A stretch of DNA of 13,555 bases from Mxb001 sp044360385 (GTDB taxonomy: Bacteria > Actinomycetota > Actinomycetes > S36-B12). A program made the position numbers and the translations under genes. The notes under the pieces were generated by a model. The model was not told the origin of the DNA, did not search any database, and was given only the letters and a program-made list of their open reading frames with translations. Where the stretch lies: NCBI GenBank assembly GCA_044360385.1, contig JBIKKK010000043.1, forward strand, positions 1 through 13,555, given 5' to 3'. Positions 1 to 5,557 of the stretch are shown here, in pieces; positions within the stretch are counted from its first letter, which is position 1, and each line of letters opens with the position of its first letter.

Positions 1-180
1 ATCATCGGCCGCAACATCTACAACCTCACGCCGTACGTGCCCATACATCCCGGCGGCCCGCAGGAGATCAGCCGCGTGTGCGGCAAGGTGGGCACTTCCG
101 CCTTCAACGGAGAGCACGGCGGCAATTCGTCCATTCATCGCATGCTCAAAACCTACCGAATCGGCGCCCTGAAGCCCTAG
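1..180 (+). CDS. Cytochrome b5-like haem-binding domain protein, C-terminal part (5' end outside window)
   Basis: The first frame is open from base 1 to a TAG at 178-180 and gives 59 residues that match the C-terminal half of a cytochrome b5-like haem/steroid-binding domain. An HPGG motif holds the first axial haem ligand (His16 of the fragment), and the family pattern F-N-x-x-H supplies the probable second ligand (His39). The segment ends in the usual 'Y-x-I-G-x-L' strand. Proteins with this domain bind b-type haem and carry electrons, or bind hydrophobic ligands; bacterial versions are often fused to a membrane or redox module. Whether such an N-terminal module exists here cannot be seen because the start is upstream. 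The stop codon shares the palindrome CTAG with the stop of the opposing transporter gene, so the two genes overlap by 3 bp. Confidence 0.8.
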   Translation: MIGRNIYNLTPYVPIHPGGPQEISRVCGKVGTSAFNGEHGGNSSIHRMLKTYRIGALKP

Positions 181-1040
181 AAGGCCAGCAGGCCGGTGCC
201 GACGACTACCACGACTAGGGCGATCGTCTCGAGGCGCGCCATGCGCTCGCGCAGAAACACGAGGGCGAGAAGTGCCGTTACGAGGGGACTCAGCGACCCC
301 AGAACCGACACCACGCCGATGTTGCCCTCGTTGGCCGCCGTGAAGAAGGCGACCTGCGCGAGAGCAACCGCCAGTCCGGCACCCACGACGATTGCGAGGG
401 ACCGTCCGGTGAGTCGACCGCGCACCTTCTTGATGCCGAAGGCGATGACCAGGGTCACGAGGATCTGCGGGAACTGCGACACGAACATCGTCCCTGTGAC
501 GCTCACGCGGGTGCCGAGGTCCAGGGCGATGATGGCCAGGCCCCACAACCCAGCTGCAAGCAGGGCGATGACGATCGCCTCGAGCGAATGCGGCTCTCCC
601 GGCGTGCGCCTCGTGGCCGCAGGAACATAGAAAATGACGAGCCCAACGATGATCACAACCAGCCCGGCAACCGCCATTCCCGTGAGGGTCTCGCCCAGGG
701 CGAAGGAGTAGGCGAGCGGCACGAGGGCAGCGGTCGCGGCCACGCCCGTGACCACGCCAATCTTCCCGATCTCGTAAGCCTTGAGGACGAGAAGCGTGCC
801 ACTGACATTCAGCAGTCCGCCCGCGAGGCCTTGCAGGACGTCGGTGGAGTCGAGAACGAAGTCTCCACTCGCGAGGCCCAGTCCGAGGTAGACAACGACG
901 GAGGTGCTGCAGCACCCGAGCAGGACGATCTCGCGAGGGACTCGGCCGCGGAACTGCCCGAGGGCGAACTGCCAGACACCGAAGAGCAGTGCGCTGGCCA
1001 GTGCGAGCAGGAGATACAACGTCAACCCTTCGCCTTGCAA
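177..1040 (-). CDS. EamA/DMT-superfamily transporter (10 TM)
   Basis: The protein is about 287 aa of almost continuous hydrophobic segments, consistent with ten transmembrane helices in two EamA repeats (roughly residues 5-137 and 150-287). The second repeat ends in the typical pattern 'GSLSPLVTALLALVFLRERM'. Drug/metabolite-transporter family members move small metabolites, amino acids or drugs across the inner membrane; the substrate cannot be read from the sequence. The start is uncertain. The listed TTG is the longest option, while TTG codons at 1025 and 1019 also fit, and the one at 1019 has a GAAGGG six bases upstream. A -10-like TACTCT (1058-1053 on this strand) lies between this gene and the divergent MOSC gene. 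Its stop overlaps the stop of the cytochrome b5 gene. It is distant from the tryptophan cluster, so I do not link it to that pathway. Confidence 0.85.
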   Translation of the reverse strand: MQGEGLTLYLLLALASALLFGVWQFALGQFRGRVPREIVLLGCCSTSVVVYLGLGLASGDFVLDSTDVLQGLAGGLLNVSGTLLVLKAYEIGKIGVVTGVAATAALVPLAYSFALGETLTGMAVAGLVVIIVGLVIFYVPAATRRTPGEPHSLEAIVIALLAAGLWGLAIIALDLGTRVSVTGTMFVSQFPQILVTLVIAFGIKKVRGRLTGRSLAIVVGAGLAVALAQVAFFTAANEGNIGVVSVLGSLSPLVTALLALVFLRERMARLETIALVVVVVGTGLLAF

Positions 1041-1063
1041 CCCCGACGTGGAAGAGTAGACCC

Positions 1064-1834
1064 ATGCGCGTCACACGGTTGTCCACCACGCCCATCAAGG
1101 GCCTAGCGCTGCATCACCCCGAATCCATCCGGGTGGACGAGACCGGAGCAGTCGGTGATCGCGTCTTCTTCCTCGCTGATCCGCGACCCTCGCTGGTCTC
1201 TGTTGCCAAGACAGGTGCTCTCGTGGGCATCACGGCGGAGTACGACGCTCCGACACGCCGCCTCACTGTGCGCGAGGGCGCTACCGTCCTCGCCGACGAC
1301 GAGGTGCGTCTCGGTGCAGCGATCGACTCGGACTTCTTCGCCTTCCGCACCGCCCCCGGACGCATCGTCGAGGGCCCTTTCGCCGCCATCCTCTCCGAGC
1401 GAGCAGGGCGGCCGCTCGAGTTGGTGCAGGCCTCCGACGCGCTGCGCGGCCACGACGTCGAACCCCTCACCCTCCTCGGCCAGGGCTCCATCGACCGGCT
1501 GAGCGAGGTCGCCGGCGAGGCCGTCGATGCGCGGCGCTTCCGCATGCTCATCGAATTCGACGGCGGCGAGCCACACGTCGAGGACACCTGGATCGGCAAG
1601 AGCATCCGCATCGGCGATGCCACCCTCGTCGGCGGCGGCCCTGTGCAGCGCTGCGCAGGCACGACACGGCATCCGGACACCGGCGTCATTGACCTCAAGA
1701 CACTCGCGCTCATCGGGGAGTACAGAGGACGCAAGGACTCCGTCTTCGGTCCCGGCTTCAACTTCGGCGTCTACGCCCGCTGCATCGTGCCGGGCGAGAT
1801 GCGGGTCGGGGACGACGTCATCGTCGCCGACTGA
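1064..1834 (+). CDS. MOSC domain-containing protein
   Basis: The 256-aa protein has an N-terminal MOSC_N beta-barrel region beginning 'MRVTRLSTTPIKGLALHHP' and a C-terminal MOSC domain. The latter contains the conserved Cys in 'VQRCAGTTRHPDTG', followed by 'FGVYARCIVPGEMRVGDDV', the family's closing FG-x-Y...G-x-x-x-VGD pattern. MOSC proteins handle sulfur bound to the molybdenum cofactor or form mARC/YiiM-like molybdoenzymes that reduce N-hydroxylated compounds; the exact substrate is unknown here. The ATG at 1064 is preferred over an upstream in-frame ATG at 989 because homology starts there, a GGAAGAG Shine-Dalgarno sequence lies at 1050-1056, and the upstream version would run deep into the divergent transporter gene. 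The stop is 3 bp from the stop of the converging gene. Confidence 0.85.
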   Translation: MRVTRLSTTPIKGLALHHPESIRVDETGAVGDRVFFLADPRPSLVSVAKTGALVGITAEYDAPTRRLTVREGATVLADDEVRLGAAIDSDFFAFRTAPGRIVEGPFAAILSERAGRPLELVQASDALRGHDVEPLTLLGQGSIDRLSEVAGEAVDARRFRMLIEFDGGEPHVEDTWIGKSIRIGDATLVGGGPVQRCAGTTRHPDTGVIDLKTLALIGEYRGRKDSVFGPGFNFGVYARCIVPGEMRVGDDVIVAD

Positions 1835-1837
1835 GTG

Positions 1838-2293
1838 CTACGGCAGTGACGGGATCTGCGAGCAGGCCGACTCGACGGCGCCGCTGGTCACGCCGAGGGA
1901 CTGACCGGAGGGATCAGCGGCAAGTGCCTGCTTGGCCGCGCCGAGCGCTCCCTCGAGATCCGACATCCCTGGCACCTCCGGATAGGCGACGACCACCCCG
2001 CCCACAATGGAGACAGCCTGCTGGAGCAGCGACGCGGACTCCTCGGGCGGCGTACCGGGCTGCACCGCCTCGCGCACGAGGTCGCACGCACCATTGAGCT
2101 GGCGCGCGGCGTCCGCGGTGTCAGACGCCGTGCCGACGGCATCCTGGCCGGCCTCGATCGCCGCTGATCCCGCATCGACGACCCCCTGGCCGACGTCCAG
2201 AGCCGTCTCGGTGGCATTGCGCACCGAGTCGAAGCCGAAGATCGCCACGACGGCGACACCGGCGGCGATGAGGAGGATGAGGAGACGACGCAT
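1838..2293 (-). CDS. Hypothetical membrane-anchored protein with Ala-rich amphipathic region
   Basis: I do not recognise a family. The 151-aa product starts 'MRRLLILLIAAGVAVVAIFG', a short basic stretch followed by one hydrophobic helix that would serve as an uncleaved anchor or signal peptide. Residues of about 25-65 form an Ala/Gly/Asp-rich region with a repeated 'D-A/V-G-x-x-x-x-x-A-G' spacing, likely a surface helix. The remainder is soluble and has two cysteines, near residues 69 and 144, that could form a disulfide if exported. The ATG at 2293 is preferred to an in-frame ATG at 2368 because the latter adds a non-signal-like leader and overlaps the divergent promoter. A TACCGT box (2307-2302 on this strand) lies 8 nt before the chosen start. 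It converges on the MOSC gene with a 3-bp gap. Confidence 0.6.
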   Translation of the reverse strand: MRRLLILLIAAGVAVVAIFGFDSVRNATETALDVGQGVVDAGSAAIEAGQDAVGTASDTADAARQLNGACDLVREAVQPGTPPEESASLLQQAVSIVGGVVVAYPEVPGMSDLEGALGAAKQALAADPSGQSLGVTSGAVESACSQIPSLP

Positions 2294-2359
2294 CGCCTTC
2301 GACGGTACGTAGGGGTGTCCCGAGGAGGCAACTCGCCACGCGCATTCCCAGGGACCTCC

Positions 2360-2365
2360 TACGAT
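2360..2365 (+). promoter_or_regulatory. -10 box TACGAT, leaderless start of flavoprotein gene
   Basis: TACGAT fits the actinobacterial TANNNT -10 consensus. It is followed by exactly 6 nt (CATTCC) and then the GTG at 2372, so transcription would begin at or next to the start codon. No Shine-Dalgarno sequence precedes this GTG. The -35 region is not recognisable. Confidence 0.55.
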
Positions 2366-2371
2366 CATTCC

Positions 2372-2809
2372 GTGGAGATCGCGAGCGGGCCGTGGGATAC
2401 CTCACAGGTCAACACCTTCCTTGATGAGACCGTGATCCCGATCCGTATCGCGAGCGCAGGACGCACCTCGCCCCTGGTGCAGTCCCTGTGGTTCCTCTAC
2501 GCCGACGACTCGCTGTGGTGCTGCACGCAGGCCGACGCCGTGCTCACGCGACGTCTCACGAGCGATCCGCGGTGCGGATTCGAGGTCTCCGGCGACCTGC
2601 CGCCCTATCGAGGCGTGCGCGGCACGGCCAAGGCCGAGATCCTCCCCGATCGCGCCGCCGACGTACTCCCCAGACTCATCGAGCGATACCTCGGCGACTC
2701 TCCCAGTCCCCTCGCCGCATGGCTCCTGTCGCGACTGGATCGCGAAGTGGCGATCCGTCTGCACTCACTGCGCGTGACGAGCTTCGACTTCACGACGCGC
2801 ATGTCGTGA
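2372..2809 (+). CDS. Pyridoxamine 5'-phosphate oxidase-like FMN-binding split-barrel protein
   Basis: The 145-aa protein has the order typical of small PNPOx-like/F420-binding split-barrel proteins. A strand 'IPIRIASAGRTSPLVQSLWF' is followed by 'LWCCTQADAVLTRRLTSDPRCGFEV' (strand and helix around the flavin phosphate) and 'YRGVRGTAKAEIL'. Such proteins bind FMN or F420 and act in oxidoreduction or detoxification; the reaction here is not determinable. A GTG at 2315 in the same frame would add 19 residues without family resemblance. The GTG at 2372 is chosen because protein similarity starts there and a TACGAT -10 lies 6 nt upstream. The stop TGA abuts the stop of the opposing phosphotransferase gene inside the palindrome TGATCA. 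Confidence 0.75.
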   Translation: MEIASGPWDTSQVNTFLDETVIPIRIASAGRTSPLVQSLWFLYADDSLWCCTQADAVLTRRLTSDPRCGFEVSGDLPPYRGVRGTAKAEILPDRAADVLPRLIERYLGDSPSPLAAWLLSRLDREVAIRLHSLRVTSFDFTTRMS

Positions 2810-3877
2810 TCAGCGACTGAGTGCGTCTACTCCCCCGCCGGCCGCGACCGCGAGACCCATCTCCGCGAGCGCATCCGTCGCCATAGCCATGCCATCGGCA
2901 AGCGAGGAGTCGGCACCGAGCTGCTGTCCCGCCAGCGTGCGCTTGCGAATCGACTCCATGATCACCGCCAGCTTGAGCCCGGAGAGCACCACGCACACAT
3001 CGAGATGACCGACATCGAGTCCGCTGCGCTCCGCATAGCGCTCCACCAACTGCCCGCGCTCCCAGAAGCCGTCACGATCGGTGACGAAGGCAGCGAACCG
3101 AATCTGATGACGCAGTTCATCGCCGGGTCGCGACCAGTAGATCAGCATTGTGGCGAGGTCCATGAGCGGATCGCCCAGCGTCGCCATCTCCCAGTCGAGC
3201 ACAGCACGGATGCGCGGCTCGACCGGATCGACGATCGCATTGTCCAGGCGGTAGTCACCGTGCACGATCGACCACGGCAGGTCTGCGGGCAGCCCCTCCA
3301 CGCGAGAGTCGAGCCACGAAAGCAACTCGTCGATCGCGGGGAGATCGCGCATCTTGGAGAGCTCCCACTGTTTGGCCCAGCGCGCGACCTGACGGGCGAG
3401 GAATCCCTCTGGGCGGCCGAGTCCGCCCAGGCCCACCTCGCGTGCATCGATCGCGTGCAGGGCGGCGAGCACATCGACCAACTCCGCTGAGAGTGCGGAT
3501 GCATCCGTCACCGTGAGGCCCTCGGCAGCCGCGTCGCTGCTGATGATGCGACCTGCGACGTACTCCATGACGAGGAAGCGCGCGCCAATGATCGACTCGT
3601 CATCGCAGTAGGCGAGCGGCCGCGGTGCTGGGAAGTCACCCTGCGTCACCCCGCTCAGCACGGTGAACTCCCGGCCCATGTCATGAGCAGTGGGCATGAC
3701 ATGGCCGAGAGGCGGGCGCCGGACGACAAGTTGGCGATCACCCTGGGAGACCAGGTAGGTGACGTTGGACAGGCCTCCTGCGAGACGGATCGCCTCCACG
3801 GGGGCGTCCTCGACCAGTCCCTGCTTAGCCAGCCAGGGGCCGACCGTGGCGAGGTCGAGTCCCTCGGGTGATGTCAC
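2810..3877 (-). CDS. Aminoglycoside phosphotransferase-like (APH/ACAD10-11 type) kinase-fold protein
   Basis: The 355-aa protein has a complete APH-like kinase fold. A glycine-rich 'LAGGLSNVTYLV' (about residues 32-43) is followed by 'VVRRPPLG' (51-58), a helix Glu in 'AHDMGRE' (64-70) and the Brenner motif 'HGDYRLDN' (206-213, catalytic Asp208). The magnesium site is 'LDWEMATLGDP' (227-237, Asp228). The RRPP strand and AHDMGRE are typical of the subfamily found as stand-alone proteins beside acyl-CoA dehydrogenases in actinobacteria and as the N-terminal domain of ACAD10/ACAD11. That subfamily phosphorylates hydroxyacyl compounds rather than antibiotics, so resistance should not be assumed. 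No acyl-CoA dehydrogenase gene is adjacent here. The start is GTG with a TAGCGT box 7 nt upstream. A GGAGG is present but lies only 1 nt from the GTG, too close to act as a normal ribosome-binding site. Confidence 0.85.
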   Translation of the reverse strand: MTSPEGLDLATVGPWLAKQGLVEDAPVEAIRLAGGLSNVTYLVSQGDRQLVVRRPPLGHVMPTAHDMGREFTVLSGVTQGDFPAPRPLAYCDDESIIGARFLVMEYVAGRIISSDAAAEGLTVTDASALSAELVDVLAALHAIDAREVGLGGLGRPEGFLARQVARWAKQWELSKMRDLPAIDELLSWLDSRVEGLPADLPWSIVHGDYRLDNAIVDPVEPRIRAVLDWEMATLGDPLMDLATMLIYWSRPGDELRHQIRFAAFVTDRDGFWERGQLVERYAERSGLDVGHLDVCVVLSGLKLAVIMESIRKRTLAGQQLGADSSLADGMAMATDALAEMGLAVAAGGGVDALSR

Positions 3878-3884
3878 GCCTCCG

Positions 3885-3890
3885 ACGCTA
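3885..3890 (-). promoter_or_regulatory. -10 box TAGCGT of the phosphotransferase gene
   Basis: On the minus strand TAGCGT lies 7 nt before the GTG start at 3877. It faces away from the TAGGCT box at 3907-3912, so two back-to-back leaderless-type promoters share the 41-bp intergenic region. Confidence 0.45.
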
Positions 3891-3906
3891 CCGGGCTCTA
3901 GCCCTT

Positions 3907-3912
3907 TAGGCT
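3907..3912 (+). promoter_or_regulatory. -10 box TAGGCT, leaderless start of small membrane protein
   Basis: TAGGCT (TANNNT consensus) is followed by 6 nt (CCCGTC) and then the ATG at 3919. No Shine-Dalgarno sequence is present, so the mRNA would start at the AUG. Confidence 0.55.
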
Positions 3913-3918
3913 CCCGTC

Positions 3919-4206
3919 ATGGCATTGCCGGGGAGGGACTACGCCGCACAGATCGCCGGAGCCCGGCGCACGGCGCGACGCGTCCACATCTTCGCCGCGA
4001 TCTCATGGGTCTGCGGCTGGGCCACGATCATCGCGTGCCTCATCGCATGGCTCGGGTTCGGCGTATCCATCCTCGACAGCCTCGAGATCATGCTCGCGAT
4101 CGGAGTCGCCGGCCTGCTGGGCGGCGTCGGGCTCTACGCACAGGGCCGCAACCTCGACCTGTCTGCCTCGCGCCTGGAGATCGCCCTCGAACCCAAGGGC
4201 CCGTGA
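3919..4206 (+). CDS. Small two-helix membrane protein, hypothetical
   Basis: The 95-aa protein has a basic N-terminal segment with Arg residues near positions 16-21, then two hydrophobic helices (about 24-47 and 54-76) separated by a short loop. It ends in a soluble, charged C-terminal tail 'RNLDLSASRLEIALEPKGP'. I recognise no family or catalytic motif. The positive N-terminus suggests an N-in/C-in hairpin topology. Coding status is supported by an in-frame start behind a good -10 box, normal actinobacterial codon bias, and a stop that abuts the stop of the converging dehydrogenase gene (TGATCA at 4204-4209). Confidence 0.7.
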   Translation: MALPGRDYAAQIAGARRTARRVHIFAAISWVCGWATIIACLIAWLGFGVSILDSLEIMLAIGVAGLLGGVGLYAQGRNLDLSASRLEIALEPKGP

Positions 4207-5169
4207 TCAACGCGCGGTGAGGGTCACCTTGCCGGTCGTGCGGCGAGCCCGCATGTCCTCGTGGGCGCGGCGAGCATCCTCCAGGGGGTACGCCGTGCCG
4301 GGCAGCGGACGCAACTCGCCGGAGGCGACGAGTCGCACAAGGTCCGCGAGCGGCTGGGCGACCATGCCGATCGGGTCGACCTTCATGCAGTCGACCAACC
4401 AAAACCCGATCACGCTGGTCGACCCGGTCATGAGCGAGGACGGCGCGATCGGCGTCGCGGCCTCACGTGAGGCCATGCCGTAGACAACGAGGCGGCCGAA
4501 GGGCGCGAGCGCGCGCAGTGAAGCGTCCGTCGTCGCGCCTCCCACCATCTCGAGCACGATGTCGACGCGCTTGCCCCCGTTGGCCTCACGGATGGCGGCC
4601 GTCATCCCCTCCGGATCAGCATCGATCGCGACGTCAGCACCGAGGTCGAGGGCGAGCTGGCGCTTCTCCTCACTCGACGCGACCGCGATGACACGACCGG
4701 CACCCCAGAGCTTGGCCAGTTGGATCGCGAGCGATCCCACTCCACCGGCGGCTGCGTGCACGACAGCCGACTCGCCCGGCACCATGCGCGCCGACGTGCG
4801 CAGCAGGTGCCATGCGGTGAGGCCCTGCACGAGAAGGCCGAGAGCGGCGGCATCGCTTACGCCGTCGGGCACCTCGAAGGCTGCAGCTGGTGCGACGAGT
4901 GCGCGGTCGGCGTACCCACCCGACCCTGACGCGGTGAATCCGCACAGTCGACGCCCGTCAGCTGTGCGGCCGACCACCTCGGCACCCGGGACGAAAGGGA
5001 GTTCCTGCGCGGACAGGTAGGAGTTCTCCACCGCGTGCGTGTCGGCGTAGTTGACGCCGGACGCATCGACCTCCAGCACCTCGAGTCCCGGGATCGGATC
5101 GGGGTCGGGCAGATCGACGAGTTCGAGGACTTCGGGACCGCCGAAGCGGGTGACCTGGATTGCACGCAT
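4207..5169 (-). CDS. Quinone oxidoreductase-like NADP-dependent medium-chain dehydrogenase/reductase
   Basis: The 320-aa protein has the two-domain MDR layout. An N-terminal GroES-like barrel starts 'MRAIQVTRFGGPEVLELVDL' and contains 'GVNYADTH' (38-45) and 'PFVPGAEVVG' (58-67). A Rossmann domain holds the nucleotide-binding motif 'AAAGGVGSLAIQLAK' (139-153). The catalytic and structural zinc-ligand cysteines of alcohol dehydrogenases are missing, which puts it with the zinc-free QOR (zeta-crystallin) branch that reduces quinones or enones with NAD(P)H. The C-terminal 'GKVTLTAR' is the usual family ending. The ATG at 5169 lies 6 nt behind a TAGCCT -10 box. It converges on the small membrane protein gene with abutting stop codons. 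Confidence 0.9.
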   Translation of the reverse strand: MRAIQVTRFGGPEVLELVDLPDPDPIPGLEVLEVDASGVNYADTHAVENSYLSAQELPFVPGAEVVGRTADGRRLCGFTASGSGGYADRALVAPAAAFEVPDGVSDAAALGLLVQGLTAWHLLRTSARMVPGESAVVHAAAGGVGSLAIQLAKLWGAGRVIAVASSEEKRQLALDLGADVAIDADPEGMTAAIREANGGKRVDIVLEMVGGATTDASLRALAPFGRLVVYGMASREAATPIAPSSLMTGSTSVIGFWLVDCMKVDPIGMVAQPLADLVRLVASGELRPLPGTAYPLEDARRAHEDMRARRTTGKVTLTAR

Positions 5170-5175
5170 CGGCCC

Positions 5176-5181
5176 AGGCTA
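5176..5181 (-). promoter_or_regulatory. -10 box TAGCCT, leaderless start of the QOR gene
   Basis: On the minus strand TAGCCT is followed by 6 nt (GGGCCG) and the ATG at 5169. There is no Shine-Dalgarno sequence and the -35 region is weak. Confidence 0.55.
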
Positions 5182-5253
5182 GGGGGTAGGCGTGAGTCGG
5201 GCAGGACGGCGGTGCCGGCCCGGTCCCACGGCGCCGAACTTGGGGTGAATAGT

Positions 5254-5312
5254 GCCCTGGCAGGGCGTGATCTACCCAAAGTTCGCAGATTCGGGGTGGC
5301 TGCGGTGCAGCC
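5254..5312 (-). terminator. Two small hairpins between the zinc-ribbon gene end and the QOR gene
   Basis: The 170-bp space (5170-5339) downstream of the zinc-ribbon gene holds two short perfect inverted repeats: GCCCTGGCAGGGC at 5254-5266 and GGCTGC-GGT-GCAGCC at 5298-5312. Neither is followed by a T-tract. They could end leftward transcription, but this is only a structural suggestion. Confidence 0.3.
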
Positions 5313-5339
5313 GAGTGTCAGCGTGCCGGCCCTACCGGG

Positions 5340-5465
5340 CTAGACCGCGCACTCGCCGCCGTCGCAGCAGGGCTGGATGTAGTAGCACTGGGGACAGAAG
5401 TCCTTGCCGCCGCGGCGCTGCAGGTCGACGCTCTCGCAAGCGGGGCACGGACCCGGGGAACCCAT
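5340..5465 (-). CDS. 41-aa Cys-rich zinc-ribbon mini-protein
   Basis: The 41-residue product carries a zinc-ribbon pattern: C7-P-A-C10, then C24-P-Q-C27, followed by an unusual Cys-rich tail with C33-C34 and C39. That makes seven Cys in 41 residues. The two CPxC knuckles, 13 residues apart, should bind one Zn(II); the tail pair may bind metal or be redox active. No enzyme domain is present and I do not know its function. The ATG at 5465 or the GTG just before it (5468) is the likely start, because a TAGCGT -10 box lies at 5482-5477 on this strand. The frame stays open further upstream through the inverted repeat to 5543, but that part looks non-protein-like. Its high Cys content and position at the -10 box argue that it is a real gene rather than a chance frame. 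Confidence 0.6.
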   Translation of the reverse strand: MGSPGPCPACESVDLQRRGGKDFCPQCYYIQPCCDGGECAV

Positions 5466-5476
5466 CACGGCACCCG

Positions 5477-5482
5477 ACGCTA
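5477..5482 (-). promoter_or_regulatory. -10 box TAGCGT of the zinc-ribbon mini-gene
   Basis: On the minus strand TAGCGT lies 8 nt before GTG 5468 and 11 nt before ATG 5465, directly next to the left arm of the inverted repeat at 5484. The transcript would have almost no leader. Confidence 0.4.
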
Positions 5483-5483
5483 G

Positions 5484-5551
5484 TTCGTTGAGTGGCGGGT
5501 CGTGACGTGTCGCTACGGCGTGTCGCGTGCGATAAGCCGCCACTCAACGAA
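5484..5551. repeat. 68-bp element with perfect 15-bp terminal inverted repeats
   Basis: TTCGTTGAGTGGCGG (5484-5498) is the exact reverse complement of CCGCCACTCAACGAA (5537-5551). The 38-nt centre contains a direct repeat of CGTGTCGC (5506-5513 and 5519-5526). The element lies between the stop of the DUF2207 gene (5558) and the promoter of the zinc-ribbon mini-gene. It has the look of a REP/MITE-like palindromic unit and might also end DUF2207 transcription, although no T-tract follows. Confidence 0.7.
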
Positions 5552-5557
5552 GTGGGG

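Noticed and set aside
177..1040. EamA transporter as a tryptophan or kynurenine transporter of the catabolic cluster
   Set aside because: It lies more than 7 kb from kynA, on the other strand, with unrelated genes between, and the family does not reveal its substrate.
588..1106. 172-aa open frame on the plus strand inside the transporter gene
   Set aside because: It is antisense to a clear 10-TM transporter, has shadow-type charged composition (E/D/R/G-rich) and matches no family.
1114..1761. 215-aa open frame on the minus strand inside the MOSC gene
   Set aside because: Ser/Arg/Pro-rich shadow of the MOSC coding frame; the plus-strand frame has the conserved motifs.
2121..2345. Minus-strand ATG at 2345 preceded by a perfect AGGAGGT at 2360-2354
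   Set aside because: The frame it opens is Arg/Pro/Ser-rich, runs out of frame through the hypothetical membrane gene, and has no recognisable protein features. The Shine-Dalgarno match appears to be chance.
2810..3877. Antibiotic-resistance (aminoglycoside kinase) reading of the APH-like gene
   Set aside because: The RRPP strand and AHDMGRE motif place it in the ACAD10/11-like metabolic subfamily, so a resistance role is not supported.
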